DNA of 64,000 nucleotides from Streptomyces ochraceiscleroticus (GTDB taxonomy: Bacteria > Actinomycetota > Actinomycetes > Streptomycetales > Streptomycetaceae). Shown one piece after another: positions 39,848 to 48,130 of the stretch. Both the position numbers and the translations under genes were made by a program. The notes under the pieces were generated by a model. It was not told the origin of the DNA, made no database searches, and was given only the letters and a program-made list of their open reading frames with translations. How positions within the stretch are numbered: position 1 is the first letter of the stretch; each line of letters starts with the position of its first letter. The stretch lies in the NCBI RefSeq assembly GCF_000720485.1, contig NZ_JOAX01000006.1:189792-253791 (forward strand). Reading direction: 5' to 3'.

Positions 39848-41275
39848 TCAGGTGGTGGCGCTCCGTTCCGGCCGCTCCCGGCCCTCGCCCTGCCCGGTCC
39901 CGACGCCCTCCTCCTGCTCCACGTAGCCGTAGACCTCGGGGAGGATGTACGTGGCCGCGAGGTACCCGGTCAGGGACAGCAGCGAGACGATCACGGTCGC
40001 CAGCGGCACGCCCAGCTCGGTGAAGAGGATCGGGAAGAAGAAGATGGTCACGAACGCGGCGAGCTTGACGAAGATGTAGCCGAAGCCGGAGGCGGTGGCC
40101 TTGTACCGGCTGGGCGCGACCATCGAGGCGATGGTCATGCCGTTCGAGGCGTCCCAGTAGTGGCCCCACATCAGGCCCGCGGCGGCCAGCGGCACCAGCA
40201 CATGCCACTCCAACTGCAGGAAGAGCGCGGCCAGCAGGAGCGAGACGAAGGCCATGCCGAAGCCCCAGCGTGCCACGCCCCGGTGGCCCAGCTTCGGTGT
40301 CACCATCGGCGCGACGAAGCCGCTGATGGTGGCGATGATGTAGATCGCGCCGGTGACGAAGTTGGTGGCACCGATGCCGGAGACCCCGGTCAGCACGAGG
40401 ATGACCGGCAGGTAGAAGGCGAAGGCGGCGAACTCCGCGCCCTGCATGGCGTTGGAGATCCAGGCGAAGATGCTGGCCTTGCGGCGAATGGGGTCCTGCC
40501 AGATGCCGGCGAGGAAGTCACGGGTGCGCGGCCGCTCGATGGCGAAGTCCTCGTCCGGCAGCATGTCCAGGTCGTCGTTGAACATCTTCTTCGCGACCAC
40601 CTTGGCCTGCCGGAACTTGCCGCGCTGCACCAGCCAGAGCGCGGTGTCCGGCACGTCCAGCCGGCCGATGAGCAGCGCGAGCGCGGGCAGCGCGCCGATG
40701 CCGAGGCCGATCCGCCACAGCAGGCCGTGGTCCATGCCGCTGAGGTACAGCACCGTGATCACCGCGATGGCGGCGATCTCACCGAGCCCGAACATGCCCT
40801 GCCAGCGGTTACCCATCACCTCCCGCTTGCCCTTGGGCATGGTCTCCATGATGTACGCGTAGCCCGTGGAGATGTCGCTGCCCAGCGGGATGCCGAGCAG
40901 GAACCGGACCGCCACGAGCTGCCACATGCTGGTCACGAAGGACTGGCTCAGCGCGAGCACCACGAACAGCGCCATCGTGATGATGAAGACCTTGCGCCGG
41001 CCGATCCGGTCGGCCACCCAGCCGCCCCCCAGCGCCCCGATGAGCGCCCCCAACTGCACGGCGCCGGAGGCGAGTCCGAGCATCGCGGCGCTGGGGTGCA
41101 GGTCGTTCTTGACGAACAGCAGCAGGAAGGAGATCGCGTACAGATCCCACGCCTCGATCAGGATCGTAGAGATCATCAGCCAGCCGGTGCGACGCCCCGC
41201 GTCGGTGCCCTGTTTGCTGAGGACGTGCTGTGCTGCGCGGTCGGACAGCTGCCTTATCTCCGCCTGAGTCGTCAC
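39848..41275 (-). CDS. MFS metabolite transporter, candidate lactate/2-hydroxyacid permease
   Basis: A 475-residue, 12-segment MFS protein with WVADRIGRRKVFIITMALFV in loop 2-3 and RFLLGIPLGSDISTGYAYIM. The central cytoplasmic loop has a WQDPIRRKASIF segment. The start is GTG 41275 with AGGAGA six bases upstream. It is divergent from the IclR gene that precedes lutABC, with a 120-base shared promoter containing a direct-repeat/palindrome element. That layout suggests the regulator controls both the transporter and the lut operon, so the substrate may be lactate; this is inference. By sequence alone it could be assigned to SP, AAHS or PHS subgroups. Confidence 0.82.
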   Translation of the reverse strand: MTTQAEIRQLSDRAAQHVLSKQGTDAGRRTGWLMISTILIEAWDLYAISFLLLFVKNDLHPSAAMLGLASGAVQLGALIGALGGGWVADRIGRRKVFIITMALFVVLALSQSFVTSMWQLVAVRFLLGIPLGSDISTGYAYIMETMPKGKREVMGNRWQGMFGLGEIAAIAVITVLYLSGMDHGLLWRIGLGIGALPALALLIGRLDVPDTALWLVQRGKFRQAKVVAKKMFNDDLDMLPDEDFAIERPRTRDFLAGIWQDPIRRKASIFAWISNAMQGAEFAAFAFYLPVILVLTGVSGIGATNFVTGAIYIIATISGFVAPMVTPKLGHRGVARWGFGMAFVSLLLAALFLQLEWHVLVPLAAAGLMWGHYWDASNGMTIASMVAPSRYKATASGFGYIFVKLAAFVTIFFFPILFTELGVPLATVIVSLLSLTGYLAATYILPEVYGYVEQEEGVGTGQGEGRERPERSATT

Positions 41276-41319
41276 GGGTTCTCCTGACGTCGGCACGAAT
41301 GGTCCAGGAAGTGGAGAAT

Positions 41320-41344
41320 GTTCCGCCGTTCCGCCTGGCGAAAC
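41320..41344. promoter_or_regulatory. Candidate IclR operator
   Basis: GTTCCGCC is tandemly repeated at 41320-41327 and 41328-41335. The second copy forms a near-perfect palindrome GTTCCGCCTGGCGAAAC (41328-41344, one mismatched pair) in the divergent promoter of the MFS transporter and IclR genes. The position argues that the IclR protein starts at GTG 41396 rather than at ATG 41318. Confidence 0.5.
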
Positions 41345-41395
41345 GTCGTTCAGGGGGGTGGAATATCGGGGGAAGCTAGCCCTAGCCTCGAAGAC

Positions 41396-42196
41396 GTGTC
41401 AACGAGTTCTGCAAGGACGTCGAGGAGTTCTGCGAGAACGGATTCCGGTAAGCCCAACGACGGCGCGGGTCCTCGCAAGGTGCTGCGGCTCATCGAGGTG
41501 CTCTGCCATGCGCCGGGCCCCCTCCGGCTGGCCGAACTGGCGGCGGACGCCGCCGTGTCCAAGCCCACGGCCCACCGGCTGCTGGCCACCCTGGTCGCCG
41601 AGGGCTGGGCGGTGGCGTACCCGGGCGGGCGGTACGGCATCGGCCCGACCGCCAGCGGCATCGGCGCGGCGGTGAGCCAGGGCCGCCGGCACACCACCGT
41701 CGAAGCGGCCCTCGTCGAGCTGCAGTCGCAGATCGGGCAGACCCTGCACATGGGCCTGCGCAGCGGCGACCGCGTCGTCTACACCCACAAGGTCGAGGGC
41801 GTGCAGCCGTTCGCGATGCTGTCCCGCGTCGGCATGCAGCAGCCGCTGCACTCCACCGCCATCGGCAAGTGCATCCTCGCCGGGCTGGACGCGCCGGCCC
41901 TGGCCGAGCTGGTGGACCGCACCGGCCTGGAGCGGCGTACGGAGCACACGCACACCACCCTCGACGCACTCGCCGCCGACCTCGCCACCGTCCGGGAGCG
42001 CGGCTACGCCCTGGACGACGAGGAGAACGAACCCAACGTGCGCTGCCTCGCGGCGCCCGTCCACACCCCCGACGGCCGCACGGTCGGCGCGGTCAGCGTC
42101 TCCACGGTGACCTTCGTCGTCAGCCGCGAGGAGGTGCTGGCACTGGCGGACGCGGTACGGGACACGGCCCGGCGGGTTGAGTCGGTGATGGCATGA
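41396..42196 (+). CDS. IclR-family transcriptional regulator of the lut region
   Basis: A 266-residue regulator. An N-terminal Ser/Thr/Arg-rich tail is followed by an IclR winged HTH (about 25-85, LRLAELAADAAVSKPTAHRL). The ligand domain (about 100-265) contains QPLHSTAIGKCILAGL, RGYALDDEENEPNVRCLAAP and VGAVSVSTVTF. IclR proteins usually sense a carboxylic acid. GTG 41396 was chosen although its ribosome site is weak; ATG 41318 would put a likely operator inside the coding region. It lies 40 bases before lutA on the same strand and may be part of that transcript. Confidence 0.88.
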   Translation: MSTSSARTSRSSARTDSGKPNDGAGPRKVLRLIEVLCHAPGPLRLAELAADAAVSKPTAHRLLATLVAEGWAVAYPGGRYGIGPTASGIGAAVSQGRRHTTVEAALVELQSQIGQTLHMGLRSGDRVVYTHKVEGVQPFAMLSRVGMQQPLHSTAIGKCILAGLDAPALAELVDRTGLERRTEHTHTTLDALAADLATVRERGYALDDEENEPNVRCLAAPVHTPDGRTVGAVSVSTVTFVVSREEVLALADAVRDTARRVESVMA

Positions 42197-42235
42197 GGAC
42201 GGAATCGGAGCAGTCGGAGCAGTCGGAGGAGTCGG

Positions 42236-43033
42236 ATGACGGACGTGGATACGGATGCGGGGGCACCACCCCGGCCGGCGCGGGTCGCACTGTTCACCTC
42301 GTGCATGGGCGACCTGGCGGCGGGCGGACCGGCGCGGGCCACGGTGGAGGTACTGGAGGCGATGGGCGTCACGGTGGAACTGCCGCGCGGCCAGACGTGC
42401 TGCGGCCAGCCCGCGCTGAACTCCGGGCATCCGGCGGAGGCCGGGGCGCTGCTCGACCGCTGGCTGCGGATCTTCGCCCCGTACGACGCGGTGGTCACCC
42501 CCGCCGGCTCCTGCGCCGCCTACCTCCACCACCACCTCGGCCGATTGCGCGAGCCCACCCCGGAGCAGCGCGCACTGATCCAACGCACCTATGAGTTCAG
42601 CCAGTTCGTCGTGGCGTACGGCGCCGGGCTGCGGCTCCGGCTGCCCGGCTCGGTCACGTACCACGACTCCTGCCATATGGCCCGCACGCTCGGCGAGCGT
42701 CGCGCACCGCGTGAACTGCTCAGCCGGATCGCGGAGTTGGAGGTCAGAGAGATGGCGGGCTGCGACACCTGCTGCGGGTTCGGCGGTACCTTCGCGGCGA
42801 AGTTCCCCGACGTGTCGGTGGCGATGGCCGACACCAAGCTCGGCACGGTGGCGGCGAGCGGCGCCGACTGGCTGGTCTCGGCCGACCCCGGCTGCCTGCT
42901 GCACCTGAGCGGCCGGGCGCGGAAGGCGGGGCCACCGGTCCGTACCCGGCACCTCGCGGAGATCGTGCGCGACGCGCTGGTCCCGGCGGAGGTGCCCGCG
43001 GGAACAGGCGCCGCGACGGAGGTGCCCGCATGA
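42236..43033 (+). CDS. lutA: Lactate utilization protein LutA, Fe-S subunit
   Basis: A 265-residue protein with the paired CCG domains of LutA/LldE/GlcF-type subunits: RGQTCCGQPALNSGH near residue 55 and GCDTCCGFGGTFA near residue 180, each with spaced upstream cysteines (FTSCMGD, TYHDSCHMART). With LutB and LutC it forms the flavin-independent L-lactate oxidase complex that yields pyruvate and passes electrons to the respiratory chain. Its stop overlaps the start of lutB by 4 bases. The 3' end encodes a short Pro/Ala-rich tail. Confidence 0.92.
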   Translation: MTDVDTDAGAPPRPARVALFTSCMGDLAAGGPARATVEVLEAMGVTVELPRGQTCCGQPALNSGHPAEAGALLDRWLRIFAPYDAVVTPAGSCAAYLHHHLGRLREPTPEQRALIQRTYEFSQFVVAYGAGLRLRLPGSVTYHDSCHMARTLGERRAPRELLSRIAELEVREMAGCDTCCGFGGTFAAKFPDVSVAMADTKLGTVAASGADWLVSADPGCLLHLSGRARKAGPPVRTRHLAEIVRDALVPAEVPAGTGAATEVPA

Positions 43034-44517
43034 CCGAGCAGCACTCCTCGGCGCTCGCAGGCCGCGAGCGCATCCGTCCCGACCGGCCCGAGTGGGCGGC
43101 CGGCGACATCCCGCCGCACCGCCGCCCGCTCCCCCTCATCACACGCGACGCGCTGACCGTCCCCACCGCCCGCCCCACCCACGACCGCCTCGCCGCCCTG
43201 GACGAGCAACGGCACGTCGGCACCTGGTCCCCCGAGGTGGCCCGACTGCGCGAACGCGGCGCGGCCATCCGCCGCGAGACCCTGCCCGACCTGGAGAAGT
43301 GCCTCCGGCAGCTCACGGGGAACGTCGAGCGCAACGGCGGCGTGGTGCACCGGGCCGCCACCCCCGCCGACGCGCGCGCCGTCATCGAGCGGATCGCCCG
43401 CGAGAACGGCGTACGCCTCGCGGTGAAGTCCAAGTCGATGGCCACCGAGGAGATCCATCTCAACTCCCATCTCACCGCGCACGGCATCGAGGTGGTCGAG
43501 ACGGACCTGGGCGAGTACATCGTCCAACTGGCCGATGAGCGGCCCAGCCACATCGTCGCGCCCGCGTTGCACAAGTCCCGGCAGGACGTGGCGGATCTCT
43601 TCGGCCAGCTCGCCGGTGACGAGGTGTCAGGCGATCCGGACGAGCTGGCGGCCTTCGCCCGTACCCGGCTGCGCGCCGACTTCAAGGCCGCCGGCATGGG
43701 CATCAGCGGCGTCAACTTCGCGGCCGCCGACACCGGCACCCTCGCCATCGTCACCAACGAGGGCAACGCCGACATGGTGACCTCCCAGCCACGCATCCAC
43801 GTCGCCGTGATGACCGTGGAAAAGGTGATCCCGCGCTTCGCCGACCTCGGCGTTCTCATCCCGCTACTGTGCGACGCCGCCACCAAGCAGCGGGTCTCCG
43901 TCTACCAGACGCTCGTCAACGGGCCGCGCCAGGAGGGCGAGACGGACGGCCCCGAGCAACTGCACCTCGTCATCCTCGACAACGGCCGCACGAAGGCGCT
44001 CGGCACGCCGCAGGAAGAGGTACTCGCCTGCATCCGCTGCGGCAACTGCCAGATCGCCTGCCCGGTGTACCGGACGGTGGGCGGCGGCCACCCGTACAGC
44101 GCGGTGTATGGCGGCCCGATCGGCGCCGTCCTCAGCCCGCTGCTCGGCGAGCCGGGCAAGGACTCCGACCTGCCCTTCCTCTCCTCGCTCTGCGGCGCCT
44201 GCTACGACGCCTGCCCCGTCAAGATCCCGATCCCCGACCTGCTGGTGAACCTCCGCGCCGAGCACGAACGCGCGCGGCCCGACGCCCGGACGGCCCGCGC
44301 CGGCTGGCGGGCCTGGTCGCTGGCGTGGCGTACGGGGACAGGCTTCCGCGCCACGCTGGCGGCGGCCCGGCTGGCGGGCCGGCTGCTCCCCGAGCGGCTG
44401 CTGGCCCGGCTGCCGGGGCCGGGCCGCGGGTGGGCCGGTGGCCGCGCACTGCCGCCGCTGCGGGAGGCGGGGGCGTTCCGCAGATGGTTCCACGGCCGCG
44501 ACCGGAGGCAAGGATGA
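43030..44517 (+). CDS. lutB: Lactate utilization protein LutB, Fe-S/LUD subunit
   Basis: A 495-residue protein with a LUD domain (about 85-310, ATEEIHLNSHLTAHGIEVVE and FAAADTGTLAIVTNEGN). A ferredoxin-like module follows with the two cluster motifs CIRCGNCQIACPVY near residue 337 and CGACYDACPVKIPIP near 390, then a basic Arg/Ala-rich C-terminus of about 80 residues. It is the electron-carrying large subunit of the LutABC lactate-oxidising complex. The ATG start lies in the lutA stop and its own stop overlaps the lutC start (ATGA). Confidence 0.93.
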   Translation: MTEQHSSALAGRERIRPDRPEWAAGDIPPHRRPLPLITRDALTVPTARPTHDRLAALDEQRHVGTWSPEVARLRERGAAIRRETLPDLEKCLRQLTGNVERNGGVVHRAATPADARAVIERIARENGVRLAVKSKSMATEEIHLNSHLTAHGIEVVETDLGEYIVQLADERPSHIVAPALHKSRQDVADLFGQLAGDEVSGDPDELAAFARTRLRADFKAAGMGISGVNFAAADTGTLAIVTNEGNADMVTSQPRIHVAVMTVEKVIPRFADLGVLIPLLCDAATKQRVSVYQTLVNGPRQEGETDGPEQLHLVILDNGRTKALGTPQEEVLACIRCGNCQIACPVYRTVGGGHPYSAVYGGPIGAVLSPLLGEPGKDSDLPFLSSLCGACYDACPVKIPIPDLLVNLRAEHERARPDARTARAGWRAWSLAWRTGTGFRATLAAARLAGRLLPERLLARLPGPGRGWAGGRALPPLREAGAFRRWFHGRDRRQG

Positions 44518-45014
44518 ACGACCAGGTGACCGCGCTCTTCCGGGACCGGCTGGCGGAGGCCGGCGGCCTGGGCGAGCTCACCGCCTCGCGCGACGAGGCG
44601 CTCGCGCTGGTACGGGAATGGGCGGGGGCCCGCCGCGCCCTCGTCGACGAGCATCCCGACCTGAAGGGCCTGGAGGTGGCGGGACCGCGCCCGGCGGACC
44701 CGTGGGACGCCGAGGTCGGTATCACCGGTGTACTCGGTGCCGCCGCGGAGACCGGCACGCTCGCCATCGGCCCGGCGCCCGGCCGCCCCCGCGGCACGGC
44801 GGTACTGCCGGGCGTCCACCTCGCGGTCGTGCCGCGGTCCCGCCTGTACGCGGGCTACGCCGACCTGATCGCGGCACTCGGCCGCCTCGCCCCGATGCCG
44901 TCCGGGATGCAGCTGGTCACCGGGCCCAGCCGCTCCGGCGACATCGAGTCCGCGATGATCCAGGGCATGCACGGGCCACGGGCGGTACGGGTGGCGGTGT
45001 ACCCGGACGCGTGA
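44514..45014 (+). CDS. lutC: Lactate utilization protein LutC, LUD domain
   Basis: A 166-residue LUD-domain protein, shorter than the roughly 210-240 residues usual for LutC. The conserved core is present: GITGVLGAAAETGTLAIGP, LPGVHLAVVPRSRLYAGYAD and QLVTGPSRSGDIESAMIQGM. The N-terminal part is compressed. It is required with LutA and LutB for growth on L-lactate in Bacillus. ATG 44514 overlaps the lutB TGA. It is the last gene of the operon and is followed by a hairpin whose 3' arm is duplicated. Confidence 0.9.
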   Translation: MNDQVTALFRDRLAEAGGLGELTASRDEALALVREWAGARRALVDEHPDLKGLEVAGPRPADPWDAEVGITGVLGAAAETGTLAIGPAPGRPRGTAVLPGVHLAVVPRSRLYAGYADLIAALGRLAPMPSGMQLVTGPSRSGDIESAMIQGMHGPRAVRVAVYPDA

Positions 45015-45019
45015 GAGCC

Positions 45020-45072
45020 GCGCGGGCGGACGCCTCGGCACCCGCCCGCGCACCTCGGCACCCGCCCGCGCA
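45020..45072. terminator. Hairpin with duplicated 3' arm (20-bp tandem repeat)
   Basis: CCTCGGCACCCGCCCGCGCA is present twice in direct tandem (45033-45052 and 45053-45072). GCGCGGGCGG at 45020-45029 is complementary to CCGCCCGCGC inside either copy (45042-45051 or 45062-45071), so two alternative hairpins can form between the convergent lutC and acyl-CoA synthetase genes. Confidence 0.75.
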
Positions 45073-45077
45073 GTCCG

Positions 45078-46724
45078 CTAGGCAGCCTGCGCCTGCTCCG
45101 CCTGCTGCCGGAGCAGCTTCTTGTCGGGCTTGCCCGCGTCCGTCAGCGGCAGGGCGTCGACGAAGGTGATGTGGGCCGGCTCGTACATCGCGCCCCGCTT
45201 CTCGCGCACCGCGGCGCGCAGTTCCTCCGCCTCGGCGCCACTGTCCGGCACCGCCACGACCGCGGCGTACACCTGCTCCATGTTGTCCGCGTCCCGCACG
45301 CCGAAGACCGCGCTCTGCAGCACCTTCGGGTGCGAGTTGAGCAGGTCCTCCAGCTCGGTGGTGTACACATGGCCGCCGACGACCACGATCATGTCCTTGA
45401 TCCGGTCGACGACGGTGATGTAGTTCTCCTCGTCGACGAAGCCCACGTCACCGGTGTGCAGCCAGCCGTCCCGCAGCACCTCGGCGGTCAGCTCCGGCTG
45501 CTTCCAGTACCCGGTCATGGTGCCGGCGGACCGGACGCAGATCTCGCCCAGCTCACCCGCCGGCAGGTCCTTGCCGTCGGTGTCGCGGATGGCCACCTCG
45601 ACGCCCGGCAGGATCTTGCCGGCCGAGCGGAGCCGCTCCGGGTTGTCCGGGTCGTGCTCCTCGGCGGGCAGCACGCTGATGCCGCCGGCCTCGTTCTGCC
45701 CGTAGAACTGCACGAGCACCTTGCCGAAGCGGCGGACCGCGTCGGCGATACGGGCGGGCGAGGACTGGCAGCCGCCGTAGGTCAGGGCGCGCAGGCTGGA
45801 CAGGTCCCGGCGCTCGGAGTCCGGGTGGTCCATCAACTGGTAGACCAGCGGCGGCAGCAGGAAGAGGTGCGTGATGCCCTCCCGCTCGACCGTGGCCAGC
45901 GCCTCCGCGGGGTCGAAGTCGTCGTGCAGCACGACCGATCCGCCGCTGAGGAACATGACGTCGGCCAGCATCCCGGCGGCGTGCGCGATCGTGGTGCACA
46001 CGAGCTGCTTCGGCTTGTACTCCTGCTCCTGCGCGGCGTGCATCATCGCGCGCATGCGGTTGTACTGCTCGAAGGTGGTGACGATGCCCTTGGGGTGGCC
46101 GGTAGTGCCGCCGGTGTGCCGGATGGTGCAGATGTCCTCCGGCAGCGCCCGGGGCGCGAACGGCTCGGCGGGCTGCTCGGCGCCGAGCGCCAGCACGTCC
46201 CGGCCTATCTCGCGCTTGGCCTCGCCCAGGGTGAGCACGGTCGGCACGGGCGCGAGCTCGATCAGCTCGGCGGCGCGGTCGGCCAGCCGCGGGTCGACGA
46301 TCAGCGCGCGGGTCTCCACGTCACGCACGATGTTGGCCTGTACGTCGGCGGAGAGCTTGTTGTAGAGGTGGTTGACCCGGCAGCCGGCCAGGTTGGCGGC
46401 GTAGCGGGCCGCGATGGCCTCGGGGAGGTTGCCGCTGAGCAGCGTGACGGTGGTGCCGCGCTCGATGCCCTGCGCGGCCATGGCGTGCGCCGTGCGGTGC
46501 ACCAGGTCGTGGAACTGACCAGCAGTCAGCCGCCGGTCACCGTGCACCAGGAGCTCGCGGTCCGGGTCGGCCGCCAGCGCGTCGAGGATGTCCTCGACGT
46601 AGGTACGGAATGGGGTCTCCGGCGCCGCGGCGTCAGTGAGGCTGAGCGGCGCGTTGGTCGAACTGCCCTCGTTTTCGTGGGGGGTTGTGGGGGTGGTCTG
46701 GGGTGCGGATGCCTCGGCAGGCAT
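45078..46724 (-). CDS. Acyl-CoA synthetase (AMP-forming)
   Basis: A 548-residue ANL-superfamily enzyme that activates a carboxylic acid through an acyl-adenylate. The AMP-binding loop is IRHTGGTTGHPKGI near residue 200. The A4/A5 region has TYGGCQSSPARIAD and FYGQNEAGGISVLP, the hinge region GWLHTGDVGFVDEENYITVV and VVGGHVYTTELED, and the catalytic lysine lies in DAGKPDKKLL near the C-terminus. The first 40 residues are a Pro/Thr-rich extension. ATG 46724 has AGGAGG six bases upstream. A perfect 9+7+9 inverted repeat 130 bases upstream is a strong operator candidate. The acid substrate is unknown; a medium- or long-chain fatty acid or an aromatic acid is possible. Confidence 0.9.
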   Translation of the reverse strand: MPAEASAPQTTPTTPHENEGSSTNAPLSLTDAAAPETPFRTYVEDILDALAADPDRELLVHGDRRLTAGQFHDLVHRTAHAMAAQGIERGTTVTLLSGNLPEAIAARYAANLAGCRVNHLYNKLSADVQANIVRDVETRALIVDPRLADRAAELIELAPVPTVLTLGEAKREIGRDVLALGAEQPAEPFAPRALPEDICTIRHTGGTTGHPKGIVTTFEQYNRMRAMMHAAQEQEYKPKQLVCTTIAHAAGMLADVMFLSGGSVVLHDDFDPAEALATVEREGITHLFLLPPLVYQLMDHPDSERRDLSSLRALTYGGCQSSPARIADAVRRFGKVLVQFYGQNEAGGISVLPAEEHDPDNPERLRSAGKILPGVEVAIRDTDGKDLPAGELGEICVRSAGTMTGYWKQPELTAEVLRDGWLHTGDVGFVDEENYITVVDRIKDMIVVVGGHVYTTELEDLLNSHPKVLQSAVFGVRDADNMEQVYAAVVAVPDSGAEAEELRAAVREKRGAMYEPAHITFVDALPLTDAGKPDKKLLRQQAEQAQAA

Positions 46725-46854
46725 GAATGTCCTCCTGAACACCGGCGCGCTCGTCCCCGCGCCCCGGTGGTGGTACTCCATCGGTCGGTGGGTGCCCAGG
46801 GCCGGTCCGGCGCGCAGGGCGCCGCACCCGGCACAAGCGTCCCCCGCCCCGGGA

Positions 46855-46879
46855 ATTTGGTTGCCCCAGACAACCAAAT
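46855..46879. promoter_or_regulatory. Candidate repressor operator upstream of the acyl-CoA synthetase
   Basis: ATTTGGTTG and CAACCAAAT are perfect 9-bp arms separated by CCCCAGA. The element is AT-rich against its background and lies about 130 bases before ATG 46724. The gap 46725-47104 (380 bases) also holds a polypyrimidine stretch near 46940-46980 but no gene. Confidence 0.65.
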
Positions 46880-47104
46880 CCCATGCTAGCGCTCACCCCC
46901 TCCTCACCGCACATCGCAATCCTTCCAATCCAGGCACTTGACTTCCTCTTTTCCTTTCTTTTCCTTACTCGTTCCCCTACTTGACCCTCATTTCGCGCAG
47001 GGCGACGGCCACTTCGCTTGCTGGATACGAGTGAACGGATCGGGAAGGATGGCCCGCACCGTGGGCCGCCGCGCGGCCCGTTCCCCGCCGGAAAGGACAT
47101 CGTC

Positions 47105-47962
47105 ATGCCCCGTCAGGCCCCTGATCAGCTCGTCGTCACGCGAGCCACGCCGGAGGACTGGAAGCTCGTGAGCGAGTGGGCAGCGGCCGAGGGCTGGAAC
47201 CCGGGCCTGGCCGACGCCGCCTGCTTCTTCACCCAGGATCCCGACGGATTCTTCCTCGGCCGGATCGACGGCGAACCGGTCTCCGCCATCTCGGTCGTCA
47301 ACTACAGCCCGGACTACGCCTTCCTGGGCTTCTACCTCGTCCGCCCGGACCAGCGCGGCCGCGGCCACGGCCTCACCACCTGGAAGACCGCGCTCGCGCA
47401 CGCCGGCGAGCGCACCGTCGGCCTGGACGGCGTACCGGCCCAGCAGGACAACTACCGCCGTTCCGGCTTCGAACTCGCCTACCGCACCAACCGGTACGGC
47501 GGCTCCGCGCCGGCCGGCCGCCCGTCCCCCACGCACGTGGTCCCGGCCGAGGCCGCCGGGCTGGACGCGGTCATCGCGTACGACGGCGCCCGATACCCCG
47601 CCGACCGCCCGCACTTCCTGCGCAACTGGCTGACCGCCGACGGACATCGGGCGCTCGCCCGCGTCGCCGACGGGCGGGTGACCGGTTACGGCGTGATCCG
47701 CCCCGGCCGCGACGCATACCGCATCGGGCCGCTCTTCGCCGACACCGCGGACGACGCCCGGGCCCTGCTCGACGGCCTCACCGCCGACCTGGACGGCGCC
47801 CCCTTCGCCATCGACGTCCCCGAAGCCAACCCGGAGGCCACCGCACTGGCCACCTCCCTCGGCCTCACCCCGTCCTTCGCCACGGCCCGCATGTACACCG
47901 GCCCGGTCCGGCCTGTGTCCACGGCGACCATCTTCGGGGTGACAAGCCTGGAACTGGGCTGA
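47105..47962 (+). CDS. GNAT-family N-acetyltransferase with C-terminal GNAT-like domain
   Basis: A 285-residue protein. The first half is a canonical GNAT domain with the acetyl-CoA motif A as LVRPDQRGRGHGLTTWKTAL near residue 85, preceded by FFLGRIDGEPVSAISVV. The second half (about 150-280) has the layout of a second GNAT-like domain (ARVADGRVTGYGVIRPGRD, IGPLFADTADDARALLDGL). ATG 47105 follows GGAAAGGA at 8 bases. The acceptor substrate is unknown. It is the first gene on the plus strand after the acyl-CoA synthetase promoter region. Confidence 0.87.
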   Translation: MPRQAPDQLVVTRATPEDWKLVSEWAAAEGWNPGLADAACFFTQDPDGFFLGRIDGEPVSAISVVNYSPDYAFLGFYLVRPDQRGRGHGLTTWKTALAHAGERTVGLDGVPAQQDNYRRSGFELAYRTNRYGGSAPAGRPSPTHVVPAEAAGLDAVIAYDGARYPADRPHFLRNWLTADGHRALARVADGRVTGYGVIRPGRDAYRIGPLFADTADDARALLDGLTADLDGAPFAIDVPEANPEATALATSLGLTPSFATARMYTGPVRPVSTATIFGVTSLELG

Positions 47963-48130
47963 GGACCGAGGGCTTAGCTGAGCCACCCTCCACCCCTCCC
48001 CCTACTCTCGAAAATTGACCGTATGTTCGATTCCTTCGCCGGGCACAAAGCAAGATCAGTGGATACCGTGGCAAGCCGGACAAGACCTCCACAGAGACAC
48101 CTCATAACGGAAAACGGAGGAAGGCAGGCC

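Noticed and set aside
41318..41395. IclR start at ATG 41318
   Set aside because: It would leave only 42 bases to the divergent transporter start and place the repeat/palindrome element inside the coding region.
46938..46985. Polypyrimidine tract after TTGACT as a sigma-70-like promoter
   Set aside because: No acceptable -10 hexamer at 17-18 bases spacing.
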